Of a DNA stretch of 29,718 bases, positions 21,819-29,718 are shown piece after piece. Each line of letters starts with the position of its first letter. Position 1 is the first letter of the stretch. The notes below the pieces were generated by a model that saw only the letters and a program-made list of their open reading frames with translations, was not told the origin of the DNA and did not search any database. The position numbers were made by a program, and so were the translations under genes. This stretch comes from Parapedobacter sp964613725 (lineage in GTDB: Bacteria; Bacteroidota; Bacteroidia; Sphingobacteriales; Sphingobacteriaceae). Where the stretch lies: positions 1 through 29,718 of the forward strand of contig CAZTJY010000039.1 in NCBI GenBank assembly GCA_964613725.1. The letters run 5' to 3'.

Positions 21819-22282
21819 TCTCTAACCATCAACTCCTTCACCTGCTGGGATGCACGGTGATTGTCGACCTTGTCGATAATATGCGTGATGATGCCCGCCT
21901 CGTTGATCACGAAAGTGGTGCGCAACGTGCCCATATATTTCCTGCCGAATAGCGATTTTTGTGCCCAAACACCATAATCGTTGACGATGCGTTTGTCCGT
22001 ATCAACCAATAAGGGGAACGGTAAATTGTACTTGTTGGCAAAATTGCGGTGGGAACGTTCGGAATTCACGCTGACGCCGATAACCACGAACCCGTCGGCT
22101 AGTAGGGACTGGTAGTTGTCGCGGTAGTTGCAGGCTTCGGTGGTGCAGCCGGGGGTATTATCTTTCGGGTAAAAATAGAGGATGACCTTTTTGCCCTTGA
22201 AATCGCTCAAGGACAGTGTATTGCCATGTTGATCTGTCGCGGTTATTGCGGGGGCTTTGTCGCCCACTTTCAGTGTTGCCAT
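21815..22282 (-). CDS. bcp: Thioredoxin-dependent peroxiredoxin (Bcp/PrxQ)
   Basis: 155 residues. Reduces hydrogen and organic peroxides in the cytoplasm. The peroxidatic Cys46 and resolving Cys51 lie in NTPGCTTEACNYRD, the five-residue spacing of the PrxQ/Bcp class, so a one-subunit disulfide is expected. KKVILYFYPKD precedes it and the later KYMGTLRTTFVINEAG is also typical. It is last in a leftward group with the M23 peptidase (24-base gap) and the FAH-family gene. Confidence 0.96.
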   Translation of the reverse strand: MATLKVGDKAPAITATDQHGNTLSLSDFKGKKVILYFYPKDNTPGCTTEACNYRDNYQSLLADGFVVIGVSVNSERSHRNFANKYNLPFPLLVDTDKRIVNDYGVWAQKSLFGRKYMGTLRTTFVINEAGIITHIIDKVDNHRASQQVKELMVRD

Positions 22283-22306
22283 ATTTTGTTACGGATTTCC
22301 GAAGTA

Positions 22307-23998
22307 TTATTTTAAAAATGAGGCTTCATAAACCTGTTTGTTATCTTTCCAATCGACCACCTCTAGCCGGAAGGTATGTTTGCCGGTGGGGAGGTCATTT
22401 TCAAATACGTGCCACAAGGAGCTCGATTTCGAGTCATATTCCATCAATACCCAGTTGCCGTCGATATAGCCGTCGAACGACTGGATACCCGATAAGTTGT
22501 CTGAGATTTTAAAATTAATGCGGTGCATTGCGCCCATGTCTTTGCCTGGGCCGATGTTCTGCGGTTGGATGGTCGGCGCTACGGTGTCCACGGCAATGTG
22601 GAAACTGCCGAAAGAGCGGGTCTTAGTGCGCACCCAACCGTCATCAAAGTTGCCACCGTGCGAGTTCCGACGGTCGTCCACGATAATCGCTTTAGGCTTC
22701 AGATCATCGGTCAGCGTGCTGTCTGGTTTAATTTTGAGTTCATAGCTTTCGAAGAGCGGGATGAAGCGGTTGTGCACGTGTTGTACCATCGAATAGCCAT
22801 CTTTTGGGCGAGCACCCTGGTGGTATTTGAAGTGAAGGTGGTCGTATAGCGCGTTTGGCGGCATGACGATTTCGATGTGGTCGGCAACAAAACGATTCTC
22901 GCGGTCGTACCGAAACATGGCCGTTCCCGTGCCGCGCTGCCTGTCGGGTGAGTATGTAGGATCGTTTTTCACTTTCAGTGTGTGGGTACTGGTGTTTCCC
23001 TGTACATCGCGCACCCGGTACATCAAGGTGTGCTCGAGGTTGTCGGAGAGGGTTATACTGCCATCGCCTTCGAGGAAATGGAAAATGTTAACGGGGTTGT
23101 TGGGATCCTTGAAGCTCTTTTGTACACGGGTTCGCTTGAGGATATAATAGGGGTAGTCGATATAGGAGTGGATGGCGCGGGACGTGGCGAACGATAATTC
23201 TTCAAACAGGGCCGTACTGATGGGGTTGTTATCTAAGAAGAGCTCGATGGAGTAGACGCCATTATTAAAGGTCGTGCCGTCATGACGATCCGTTGTGTTG
23301 ATACCAATACCAAACCGGCCATTTACACGTACGGTTTGCTTATCGGTCAGCGTAAGGTGCCTCCGCGGTGTAAGCTCGCTGAACGGCTCGTCGGTGAGAT
23401 CGTAGACGGTGATCCCACGGATGGTGGGGGGGAGGTGGTCTGGGAATTGCAGTCCGAATAATTGTGGATTGAGAGGTGCTTCTGTCTCGGTATCGCGCAG
23501 TTCGAAATGGAGGTGCGGCCCCTGCGAGCTGCCTGAGTTGCCGGACAACCCGATCCGGTCGCCTTTTTTTAATTGGACGACTGTCGAATCCAGCGCGATA
23601 TCTACATCGAAGCGCTCCAGTTCGTATTGCTTGGCCTTTACTATAGCCGCAAGTTGGGGGGAGAATTCCTGCATGTGCAGGTATACGCTGGTATAGCCAT
23701 TGGGGTGGTCGATGTATACGGAATTGCCACCACCACCTATTTGTACGCGGACACGCGATACATAGCCCTCCGCGACGGCGAATATAGGTAGTCCCACCCG
23801 TTGCTGGGTTCGGTAATCGTCGCCTGCATGAAAATGTGTTGACCGGAGTTCGCCAAATGTGCCCGATGCCTGTGGAGCAATGGCCAAGGGACTCCGGAAA
23901 TAACCCACCGGGTATTCGCGGTTTTTGATAATGGTGGGCTGTGCCTCAACGAGGAGGACAGCGAAAAATAAGCTTGTGCAGATACAAAAAGCCTTCAT
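22307..23998 (-). CDS. M23-family peptidoglycan metallopeptidase (LytM domain) with large C-terminal region
   Basis: 563 residues. A signal peptide (MKAFCICTSLFFAVLLVEAQ) directs it to the periplasm or beyond. The LytM zinc site is complete: H57 and D61 in HFHAGDDYR, and H164 in the HLHFE motif, with H162 and H108 as catalytic histidines. It is therefore likely an active peptidoglycan endopeptidase rather than an EnvC-like inactive activator. The remaining 390 residues are mostly beta, with Ig-like stretches such as NLSGIQSFDGYIDGNWVLME and HTFRLEVVDWKDN near the end. That architecture is common in Bacteroidota. It starts nine bases after the FAH-family stop. Confidence 0.88.
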   Translation of the reverse strand: MKAFCICTSLFFAVLLVEAQPTIIKNREYPVGYFRSPLAIAPQASGTFGELRSTHFHAGDDYRTQQRVGLPIFAVAEGYVSRVRVQIGGGGNSVYIDHPNGYTSVYLHMQEFSPQLAAIVKAKQYELERFDVDIALDSTVVQLKKGDRIGLSGNSGSSQGPHLHFELRDTETEAPLNPQLFGLQFPDHLPPTIRGITVYDLTDEPFSELTPRRHLTLTDKQTVRVNGRFGIGINTTDRHDGTTFNNGVYSIELFLDNNPISTALFEELSFATSRAIHSYIDYPYYILKRTRVQKSFKDPNNPVNIFHFLEGDGSITLSDNLEHTLMYRVRDVQGNTSTHTLKVKNDPTYSPDRQRGTGTAMFRYDRENRFVADHIEIVMPPNALYDHLHFKYHQGARPKDGYSMVQHVHNRFIPLFESYELKIKPDSTLTDDLKPKAIIVDDRRNSHGGNFDDGWVRTKTRSFGSFHIAVDTVAPTIQPQNIGPGKDMGAMHRINFKISDNLSGIQSFDGYIDGNWVLMEYDSKSSSLWHVFENDLPTGKHTFRLEVVDWKDNKQVYEASFLK

Positions 23999-24007
23999 GT
24001 GTTATCG

Positions 24008-24619
24008 TTACTTCACGTAAAAATGGAACATCCGTTGGCTGCCGATGAAGCCTTCGAGGTAATCCCCAATAGATACTGGCCCTACGCCCGCTGGCGTACC
24101 CGTGAAAATAAGGTCACCCTTGCGGAGGGTAATGTACTGCGACGCGAACACCAAGATGTCCTCAAACGGGAAAATGAGGTCTGCCGTGTTGCCCTGTTGT
24201 ACCGTTTCACCATTTTTATCCAGCCGGAAAGCCAAGTTGTACAGGTCGCCGAAAGTGTCTTTTGGGTAGCATGTGCTGACCGGTGCCGACCCATCAAACG
24301 CCTTTGCGAGTTCCCAAGGCAGGGATTTTTCCTTGTGTTGCTGCTGGATATCGCGTGCGGTGAAATCAATTCCCAAGCCAATTGCGTCGTAATACGTGTG
24401 TGCAAATTTCGCACCGATATGTTTTCCTTCTTTGCAGATGCGGAGAACGACCTCGACTTCGTGGTGGATGTTTTCGGAAAAAGCCGGATAGTAAAAATCA
24501 CGGTTGTCTTTCAATAACGCCGTATCAGGTTTGAGGAAGATCACTGGTTGCTCCGGCACTGGGTTGTGCAATTCTTTGGCATGTTGTATATAGTTGCGGC
24601 CGATGGCAATAATCTTCAT
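24008..24619 (-). CDS. Fumarylacetoacetate hydrolase family protein (FAHD1-like)
   Basis: 203 residues from MKIIAIGRNYIQHAKELHNP. This is the short single-domain FAH form, close in layout to FAHD1-type oxaloacetate decarboxylase/acylpyruvase. Metal ligands are in HHEVEVVLR (the E-x-E pair) and GIDFTARD (the aspartate), followed by KEKSLPWELAKAFDGSAPVS and LIFTGTPAGVGPV. The exact substrate, for instance oxaloacetate or an acylpyruvate, is not decided by sequence. The frame runs on to 24700, but a TAGATTTG promoter box at 24637-24644 places the start at 24619. First of three leftward genes, before the M23 peptidase and bcp. Confidence 0.88.
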   Translation of the reverse strand: MKIIAIGRNYIQHAKELHNPVPEQPVIFLKPDTALLKDNRDFYYPAFSENIHHEVEVVLRICKEGKHIGAKFAHTYYDAIGLGIDFTARDIQQQHKEKSLPWELAKAFDGSAPVSTCYPKDTFGDLYNLAFRLDKNGETVQQGNTADLIFPFEDILVFASQYITLRKGDLIFTGTPAGVGPVSIGDYLEGFIGSQRMFHFYVK

Positions 24620-24636
24620 TTTTACGATGTTTGGGA

Positions 24637-24669
24637 CAAATCTAGCTAAATTCTGTTGCAATTGTGCAA
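24637..24669 (-). promoter_or_regulatory. Candidate promoter of the FAH-M23-bcp group
   Basis: On minus: TTG (24667-24669), 22 bases, then TAGATTTG (24637-24644), an exact -7 box ending 17 bases before the ATG at 24619. Confidence 0.5.
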
Positions 24670-24689
24670 CCGCCTTGTGTCGATTTTGC

Positions 24690-24720
24690 TTGCAATTCAA
24701 TCAGCTATTGCATACCTTAG
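24690..24720 (+). promoter_or_regulatory. Candidate distal promoter of the second susC
   Basis: TTG (24690-24692), 20 bases, TACCTTAG (24713-24720), one mismatch to TAnnTTTG. It would give a leader of about 290 bases. A nearer alternative is TAAGTTTT at 24815-24822. Confidence 0.4.
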
Positions 24721-24831
24721 CCCCGTTGTTGGGCTGTATTGTACGGCGAACAAACCAAAGAAAAAACAAACAAATAAAATTGCTTACCTGTTAAAACACA
24801 CATAAACATGTCTATAAGTTTTTTCCGTCAA

Positions 24832-24853
24832 TGAGCTAAAATAGTTTAGCTCA
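24832..24853 (+). promoter_or_regulatory. Inverted repeat / stem-loop 1 in susC leader
   Basis: TGAGCTAAA (24832-24840) and TTTAGCTCA (24845-24853) are perfect 9-base arms around ATAG. No T-run follows. It could be an operator or an RNA hairpin. Confidence 0.6.
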
Positions 24854-24880
24854 ACATTAATGCTCAGTTGTTTGGCTGAC

Positions 24881-24900
24881 TGTTGGCGGTATCGCCAATA
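24881..24900 (+). promoter_or_regulatory. Stem-loop 2 in susC leader
   Basis: TGTTGGCG (24881-24888) and CGCCAATA (24893-24900) pair over 8 positions with one G-U, around GTAT. It lies 27 bases after stem-loop 1. Confidence 0.6.
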
Positions 24901-25017
24901 GTTAGGCTTTGGCTTGCGATCCATTGGGGCCAGTTAAATCCATAAAGGGAGTTGGCAGATAATGAATCAAAGAAAATAAATGAACCACAGTGAATGATGT
25001 ACCAAATAAACAAAACA

Positions 25018-28000
25018 ATGAACCAACAATTAATTAAAACACAGCGTGGAAGGATGCGCTTGACATTCCTCCCGCTTGCTGCAGCCTTGCTAGCAGGGCC
25101 AGCAGTTGCGGCAAACAATGTGCATACGGCGCGGCATGTGGTCGCCCCGGTTGTGCAGCAGACCATTATCGGTGCGGTAACCAGCGCAGCAGACAATACA
25201 CCTTTGACAGGGGTATCGGTGGCTGTAAAAGGCACCCAGCGGGGTGCGGCTACCAATGACGCTGGGCAGTACACCATTTCGGCTGAAGCGGGCGAAATCT
25301 TGGTGTTTTCCTACTTGGGGTATACCCCCCAGGAAATCGTAGTAGGGCAAGCCACTACAATAAACGTGCAGCTGGTAGAAGATGCAGAAAGTTTAGAGGA
25401 GGTGGTTGTAATTGGCTACGGTACGCAAAAGCGTAAAGAAGTAACTTCAGCGGTGGCTACGGTCCGCGCCGAGGATTTCAACGCTGGGGGCGTCCGGTCG
25501 CCGATGGATCTGATCCAGGGTAAAGTAGCCGGTTTGAACATTACCAGGACACAGGGAAACAACCCTAACTCAAGTGTAGCCATTCAATTGCGCGGTGTTA
25601 CTTCGCTCACGGGTACGCGTACGCCGTTGATTGTCATCGACGGTATACCGGGAGGTAGCCTCGACCTGCTGCAACAGGATGATATCGAATCGTTCGATGT
25701 GCTGAAAGATGGCTCTGCAGCAGCGATTTACGGTACCCGCGGTAATGCAGGGGTGATTTTGATTACGACTAAGAAAGGTAAAGCAGGTGAAGCGCGCTTT
25801 GATTACTCCACTTACGTACAACGTGAGTACGTGGATAAAAAGCCAGATTATCTGTCTGCCGCCGATTGGCGTAACCTGATTGCTGACGGGGTAATTAACG
25901 GTGACCAGGACTTGGGCGCATCAACAGATTTGTACGACGAGTTAATCGATCCGCAAAATACCAGCCAATACCATAATTTTGCGGCGTCTGGTGGCACGGC
26001 TAATACCAATTACCGTGCATCGATATACTACAACGAATCCAATGGTATCGCACGTGAGAACGGTCGGGACCAATTCGGGGGGAGGCTGAACATCAACCAA
26101 AAGGGGCTGCAGGATCGCCTCACCCTTTCCGTAAACCTGGCAACAAATTTTAATAAGGCTAACCTACTGGGTGGCGGTACAGGTGATTTTGAGCAGGCTA
26201 TCCAACGGAATCCAACCGCGCCGATTTACAACGACGACGGTACGTTCCGCGAAACACAGAACTACAATAACTACAATCCCCTTGGGCGCTTGGCCCATCG
26301 GATCAACGAACGAAACCAACAGACATTTTCGGGTGATGCACAACTTCGTTTGCAGATTATCGAAGGTCTTTCAGCATCGGTATTCGGATCGTACGTGCGC
26401 AACAATTGGAATGATCGTCAATATCGTTCTACAGAAGATTGGGACCAACGGCCTACCTCCGATTGGCAGGGAATGGGGTACGCATTTAAGCGGAACGAAC
26501 TGTCGTGGACTAAAACGTTAGAATCGACCATCGATTACGTGAAAACTTTCCAAGAGGACCACACCATCACAGGTTTATTGGGTTATAGTTACCAGTATGG
26601 AACGTACGAGCGTTTTGAGGTGAACAACAATGGTTTTACCACAGATGGCTTTTTGGACTGGAACCTTGGTGCTGGCAGTGCCATCAACAATACGCTGTTG
26701 CCACGCCCGGGCATGGGTAGTTTTAAGGACGACAATACGCTTATCGCATTTTTTGGCCGTGTCAATTATTCCTTCCGTGGAAAATATTTCGTTCAAGCAC
26801 TTGTTCGTCGAGAAGGATCTTCACGCTTCGGTGCGAATCACAAATGGGGTAATTTCCCGGCGGCATCCGTCGGCTGGACATTAAGCGAAGAAGAATTCTT
26901 GAGTGATGTGTCTCAGATCAATGAGCTGAAATTGCGCTTCGGATACGGTGTTACCGGCAACCAAGGTATCCCCAACTACCAGTCGCTCGTTACCTTGAGT
27001 ACGGGTGGCGTGTATCCACAAGATGGTGTATATTACCAGACGTATGGTGCTGCCCGTAATCCAAATCCCGATCTTCGGTGGGAACAGAAAGCGGAATGGA
27101 ACGCGGGATTGGATTTTGCCCTGTTTAATAACCGGATTACCGGTGCGTTAGATGTGTACAACCGGGAAACCCGGGACTTACTATACGAATATAATGCGCA
27201 GCAACCACCTTTCGCCCGAGATAAACTCTACACCAATGTGGGCTCAATACGCAATCATGGCGTAGAACTGCAAGTATCGGCGGTGGCTATGCGGAAGGAT
27301 GACTTCCAATGGAACATCGATTTTGCCGGTAACTCCCAATATAACAAGTTGACCAAATTATCGAGCGATGTGTTTAAAGCCAACTGGTTATCGTTCTATG
27401 GGCTGCCATCACCTGGCAACTTAGGAGATGCCTTCCGCTTGGAAGAAGGTGGCGTGGTCGGTAATTTCTATGGGAAGCGATTTGCTGGGCTAACCGACGA
27501 TGGTAAATGGCTGTTCTACAAAGCCGATGGGTCCACGGGTACTGCCTCAGAGATGAACGACGATGATTTAGCAATTATCGGAAACGGTGTGCCTAAATAC
27601 CAAGCATCCCTCAGCAATACGTTTAGCTACAAGGGCTTTGACTTGACGATACTCCTGCGAGGCAAATTTGCATTCGATATCCTCAATACCCAGGAACTCT
27701 ATTTCGGTAACAAAAGGTGGCTTCCTAACAATCTATTAACAAGCGCGGTGACCACACATAATGAAATCAATGATGACCCGCAGTACTCTGATTACTACAT
27801 CGAGCGGGGCGATTTCGTGAAATTGGATAACCTCACACTTGGGTACAATTTTAATCTGAAATCGTCATATATCCGTAATATGCGGATTTATTTAACTGGA
27901 AGGAACATCGCCACGATTACGGGTTACAGTGGTATCGATCCGGAATTGCAGGATACGGGTTTTGAAGCCGGTGTAGATGCGAGAGGGTTTTACCCCCGTA

Positions 28001-28038
28001 CACAATCATGGGCGATTGGACTTAATGTAGGATTCTAA
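25018..28038 (+). CDS. SusC/RagA-family TonB-linked outer membrane transporter (second pair)
   Basis: 1006 residues from the ATG at 25018 (MNQQLIKTQRGRMRLTFLPL). Starts at 24994 or 24997 are possible but lengthen the signal peptide. Cleavage is likely after AVA near 32. A carboxypeptidase-regulatory-like domain follows (TIIGAVTSAADNTPLTGVSV), then a TonB-box-like EEVVVIGYGTQKR. The plug has DLIQGKVAGLNITRTQGNN, PLIVIDGIPGGS and FDVLKDGSAAAIYGTRGNAG. The barrel ends TQSAW-like with SWAIGLNVGF. It should import an oligosaccharide or other bulky nutrient with the SusD protein encoded 14 bases downstream. It is clearly distinct from the window's other SusC and has a canonical GYGT box that the other lacks. 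Confidence 0.94.
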   Translation: MNQQLIKTQRGRMRLTFLPLAAALLAGPAVAANNVHTARHVVAPVVQQTIIGAVTSAADNTPLTGVSVAVKGTQRGAATNDAGQYTISAEAGEILVFSYLGYTPQEIVVGQATTINVQLVEDAESLEEVVVIGYGTQKRKEVTSAVATVRAEDFNAGGVRSPMDLIQGKVAGLNITRTQGNNPNSSVAIQLRGVTSLTGTRTPLIVIDGIPGGSLDLLQQDDIESFDVLKDGSAAAIYGTRGNAGVILITTKKGKAGEARFDYSTYVQREYVDKKPDYLSAADWRNLIADGVINGDQDLGASTDLYDELIDPQNTSQYHNFAASGGTANTNYRASIYYNESNGIARENGRDQFGGRLNINQKGLQDRLTLSVNLATNFNKANLLGGGTGDFEQAIQRNPTAPIYNDDGTFRETQNYNNYNPLGRLAHRINERNQQTFSGDAQLRLQIIEGLSASVFGSYVRNNWNDRQYRSTEDWDQRPTSDWQGMGYAFKRNELSWTKTLESTIDYVKTFQEDHTITGLLGYSYQYGTYERFEVNNNGFTTDGFLDWNLGAGSAINNTLLPRPGMGSFKDDNTLIAFFGRVNYSFRGKYFVQALVRREGSSRFGANHKWGNFPAASVGWTLSEEEFLSDVSQINELKLRFGYGVTGNQGIPNYQSLVTLSTGGVYPQDGVYYQTYGAARNPNPDLRWEQKAEWNAGLDFALFNNRITGALDVYNRETRDLLYEYNAQQPPFARDKLYTNVGSIRNHGVELQVSAVAMRKDDFQWNIDFAGNSQYNKLTKLSSDVFKANWLSFYGLPSPGNLGDAFRLEEGGVVGNFYGKRFAGLTDDGKWLFYKADGSTGTASEMNDDDLAIIGNGVPKYQASLSNTFSYKGFDLTILLRGKFAFDILNTQELYFGNKRWLPNNLLTSAVTTHNEINDDPQYSDYYIERGDFVKLDNLTLGYNFNLKSSYIRNMRIYLTGRNIATITGYSGIDPELQDTGFEAGVDARGFYPRTQSWAIGLNVGF

Positions 28039-28052
28039 AAGAGACAGCTAAG

Positions 28053-29687
28053 ATGAAAAATTATATAAAGAAGGCTTTTCGCGTATCGATATGTGGTATG
28101 CTGGCCCTCGGTTTTAACGCATGTACAGATTTGGATGAAACATTGTACAGCGAATTGAACAAGAGCAATTTCTATAACAACAAGGTTGAAGTGTTGCAAG
28201 CTGCCTTGCGACCGTTTACCCACATGCAGGCATGGTTGGCACCTACAGGACAGAGTGGTTATTATTACCATGCGGAATTATCCGCGGACCAACTGGCTTG
28301 GCCGCAGAAGGGGCGCCATGGTTACGACGGTGGGGACCACTTCCGCCAGCACTATCACACATGGACAGACAATGAAGGGCGGATGCGTTCAGCTTGGACA
28401 TTAATCTGGACGGGTGTGGGATACATCAATGCAGCATTGGAAGATCTGGAGCAGGTCGATTACGTGTCGCTTGGTATCTCGGATGCTGAAATGGCGGCAA
28501 TATTGGCAGAATTGAAAGTACTCAGGGCATTCCATTACATGAAAATCATGGAGTTATGGGGTAACGTGCCGATCATCACTACGGTGGGAGAACCACTGAA
28601 TCCACCTACACAACCCAAAGAGGAAGTTTTCAACTTCGTGAAAACTGAGTTGGAGACTTACGTTCCGCAGTTGTTGCCTTATTCGACCGAGCTGGTTGGC
28701 CGTGTGTCAGCTACTGCGGGTTATGCGATGCTCGCCGAATTGTACTTGAATGCAGCATATTTCGTGGGCACACCGATGTGGGATGAGTGTATCGCGGCGT
28801 GCGATAAAATCATCAGCGGTGAAGCCGGCGGAATTGGTGGTACGCCCAGGCTAGCCGATAACCTAACTGAAACGTTCAGTAACACCAATAAGAACGCTAG
28901 CGAATCCCTCTTTCAGTTCGCGTTTAGCAGACAGGGCGGCTTTACCTTCGACTGGGGTGGATTCTTTATGGGATATGATAATATTAAAGAGGTGCTCGAT
29001 GTCGGCTATGGCGGATGGAACGCGTTTGTCGTCATCCCATCCGCGTTCGATGCATATGCAGATAACGATCTTCGAAAAGAGGAGTGGTTTTTGTTTGGCC
29101 CGCAATACAAATACGGTACTAATGAGCAGGTACTAGGGACAGAAGAATGGAACGGTAAGCCGTTCGCCTACGTCAATTCGATCCGTCGCGAAAGTGAGGG
29201 CGATTTTGAGAGCGAGGGCAGCATGGCCGAGGGCGAAGAGAACAGCGGTGCGCGTTTCCATAAGTATAAGAGCGGTACCCTGGACGATGAAAATTATCAA
29301 GAGAACCATTACATCATCTATCGTCTAACCGAAATCTATTTCAACAAGGCGGAGGCCATAATGCGGAAAAATGGCGGTACGGCCACACAAGAGGCGGTCG
29401 ATCTCATCAATGCGTGCCGGGAACGGGCATTTGCAGGTGAGGATTGGCCTGCGGCGCGCTATACGACCGCTACCCTGACGATGGATGAATTGTTAGCTGA
29501 AAAGGGTCGTGAGTTTATCTTCGAAGGGAAGCGCCGTACAGATATCATACGGTTCGGCCGGTTTACTAACGGTTCTTGGTGGGATCATGAACCGACCAAT
29601 GATCCAACACGGGAAATCTATCCGATTCCACACACCCAACGGGCGGCAAACCCCAATTTGCAGCAGAATCCGGGATACCCCAATTAA
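28053..29687 (+). CDS. RagB/SusD-family nutrient-uptake outer membrane lipoprotein
   Basis: 544 residues, complete. MKNYIKKAFRVSICGMLALG then FNAC gives a lipoprotein signal with the lipid-bearing Cys24, followed by acidic TDLDE. Family features are LKVLRAFHYMKIMELWGNVPII (about 152-173), the TPR-like YAMLAELYLNAAYF, then YRLTEIYFNKAEAIMRKNGG and the C-terminal LLAEKGREFIFEGKRRTDIIRFGRF, ending REIYPIPHTQRAANPNLQQN. This is the classical SusD type, unlike the SusD-like_2 protein at 4556-6460. It forms the lid of the SusC barrel encoded just upstream. Genes for degradation enzymes may follow beyond the window. Confidence 0.94.
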   Translation: MKNYIKKAFRVSICGMLALGFNACTDLDETLYSELNKSNFYNNKVEVLQAALRPFTHMQAWLAPTGQSGYYYHAELSADQLAWPQKGRHGYDGGDHFRQHYHTWTDNEGRMRSAWTLIWTGVGYINAALEDLEQVDYVSLGISDAEMAAILAELKVLRAFHYMKIMELWGNVPIITTVGEPLNPPTQPKEEVFNFVKTELETYVPQLLPYSTELVGRVSATAGYAMLAELYLNAAYFVGTPMWDECIAACDKIISGEAGGIGGTPRLADNLTETFSNTNKNASESLFQFAFSRQGGFTFDWGGFFMGYDNIKEVLDVGYGGWNAFVVIPSAFDAYADNDLRKEEWFLFGPQYKYGTNEQVLGTEEWNGKPFAYVNSIRRESEGDFESEGSMAEGEENSGARFHKYKSGTLDDENYQENHYIIYRLTEIYFNKAEAIMRKNGGTATQEAVDLINACRERAFAGEDWPAARYTTATLTMDELLAEKGREFIFEGKRRTDIIRFGRFTNGSWWDHEPTNDPTREIYPIPHTQRAANPNLQQNPGYPN

Positions 29688-29718
29688 ACCATTAACGCCA
29701 GCAAGTTGTTACATAACT

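Larger units (their letters stand above)
24721..25017 (+). other. Structured leader region of the second susC
   Basis: About 300 bases without a gene. It holds an A-rich tract (about 24756-24780), a second possible -7 box TAAGTTTT (24815-24822) and two stem-loops listed separately. There are also several tiny ORFs, including a 13-codon one at 24860-24901 that overlaps the second stem-loop. No known riboswitch was recognised. Confidence 0.55.

Noticed and set aside
24620..24700. Longer FAH-family protein starting at 24700
   Set aside because: An exact promoter box lies at 24637-24644, inside the extension, and FAHD1-like proteins start at MKIIAIGRNY.
1..29718. CRISPR arrays, insertion sequences, phage genes, tRNA or rRNA
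   Set aside because: No regularly spaced direct repeats with spacers, transposase motifs, phage proteins or tRNA-like folds were seen by eye.

Overview
The window looks like about 30 kb of a Bacteroidota chromosome, most likely Sphingobacteriaceae. The clues are two SusC/SusD outer-membrane pairs, -7 promoter boxes of the TAnnTTTG type in many intergenic gaps, little use of Shine-Dalgarno sites at starts, a BlaI/M56-peptidase pair ending in a TonB domain, and a bshA gene. Base composition is close to balanced, which would suit a Parapedobacter-like genome; that genus guess is weak. Two 10-base runs of N (612-621 and 2240-2249) are assembly gaps.

Left part (1-4035): the 3' end of a secreted glycosidase-like protein, an orphan GroES-like protein, a DUF937 protein with a calcium-loop-like tail, and an M24 Xaa-Pro aminopeptidase. 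A 520-base AT-rich gap follows. It holds a candidate 27-codon lipoprotein ORF with its own promoter box and a Shine-Dalgarno site, and the terminator of the operon coming from the right. That operon, read leftwards (10931 to 4556), is ROK regulator, SusC, SusD-like lipoprotein: a nutrient-uptake unit with a probable local sugar-responsive regulator.

Middle part (11198-20152): a SAM methyltransferase and a NagX/DUF5009 membrane protein read rightwards, separated by an octamer-period repeat. Leftward housekeeping genes follow: pyrH-frr, then bshA for bacillithiol synthesis. Next come a rightward blaI-blaR1-type pair with a perfect 24-bp operator between its promoter boxes, a DUF819 membrane protein, and prfB with its programmed +1 frameshift. 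prfB has to be annotated as a join.

Right part (20149-29718): dcd (leftward), a phosphopantetheinyl transferase with a small helical protein (rightward), and a leftward cluster of FAH-family hydrolase, M23 peptidase and Bcp peroxiredoxin. A second SusC/SusD pair reads rightwards behind a long leader with two stem-loops. The polysaccharide- or peptide-utilisation locus of that pair may continue past the right edge.

Most genes are ordinary Bacteroidota core genes. The most interesting material is regulatory: the BlaI operator-promoter overlap, the ROK-SusCD operon, the structured susC leader, the RF2 recoding site, the octamer repeat and the candidate micro-lipoprotein. I saw no tRNA, rRNA, CRISPR array, insertion sequence or phage gene.
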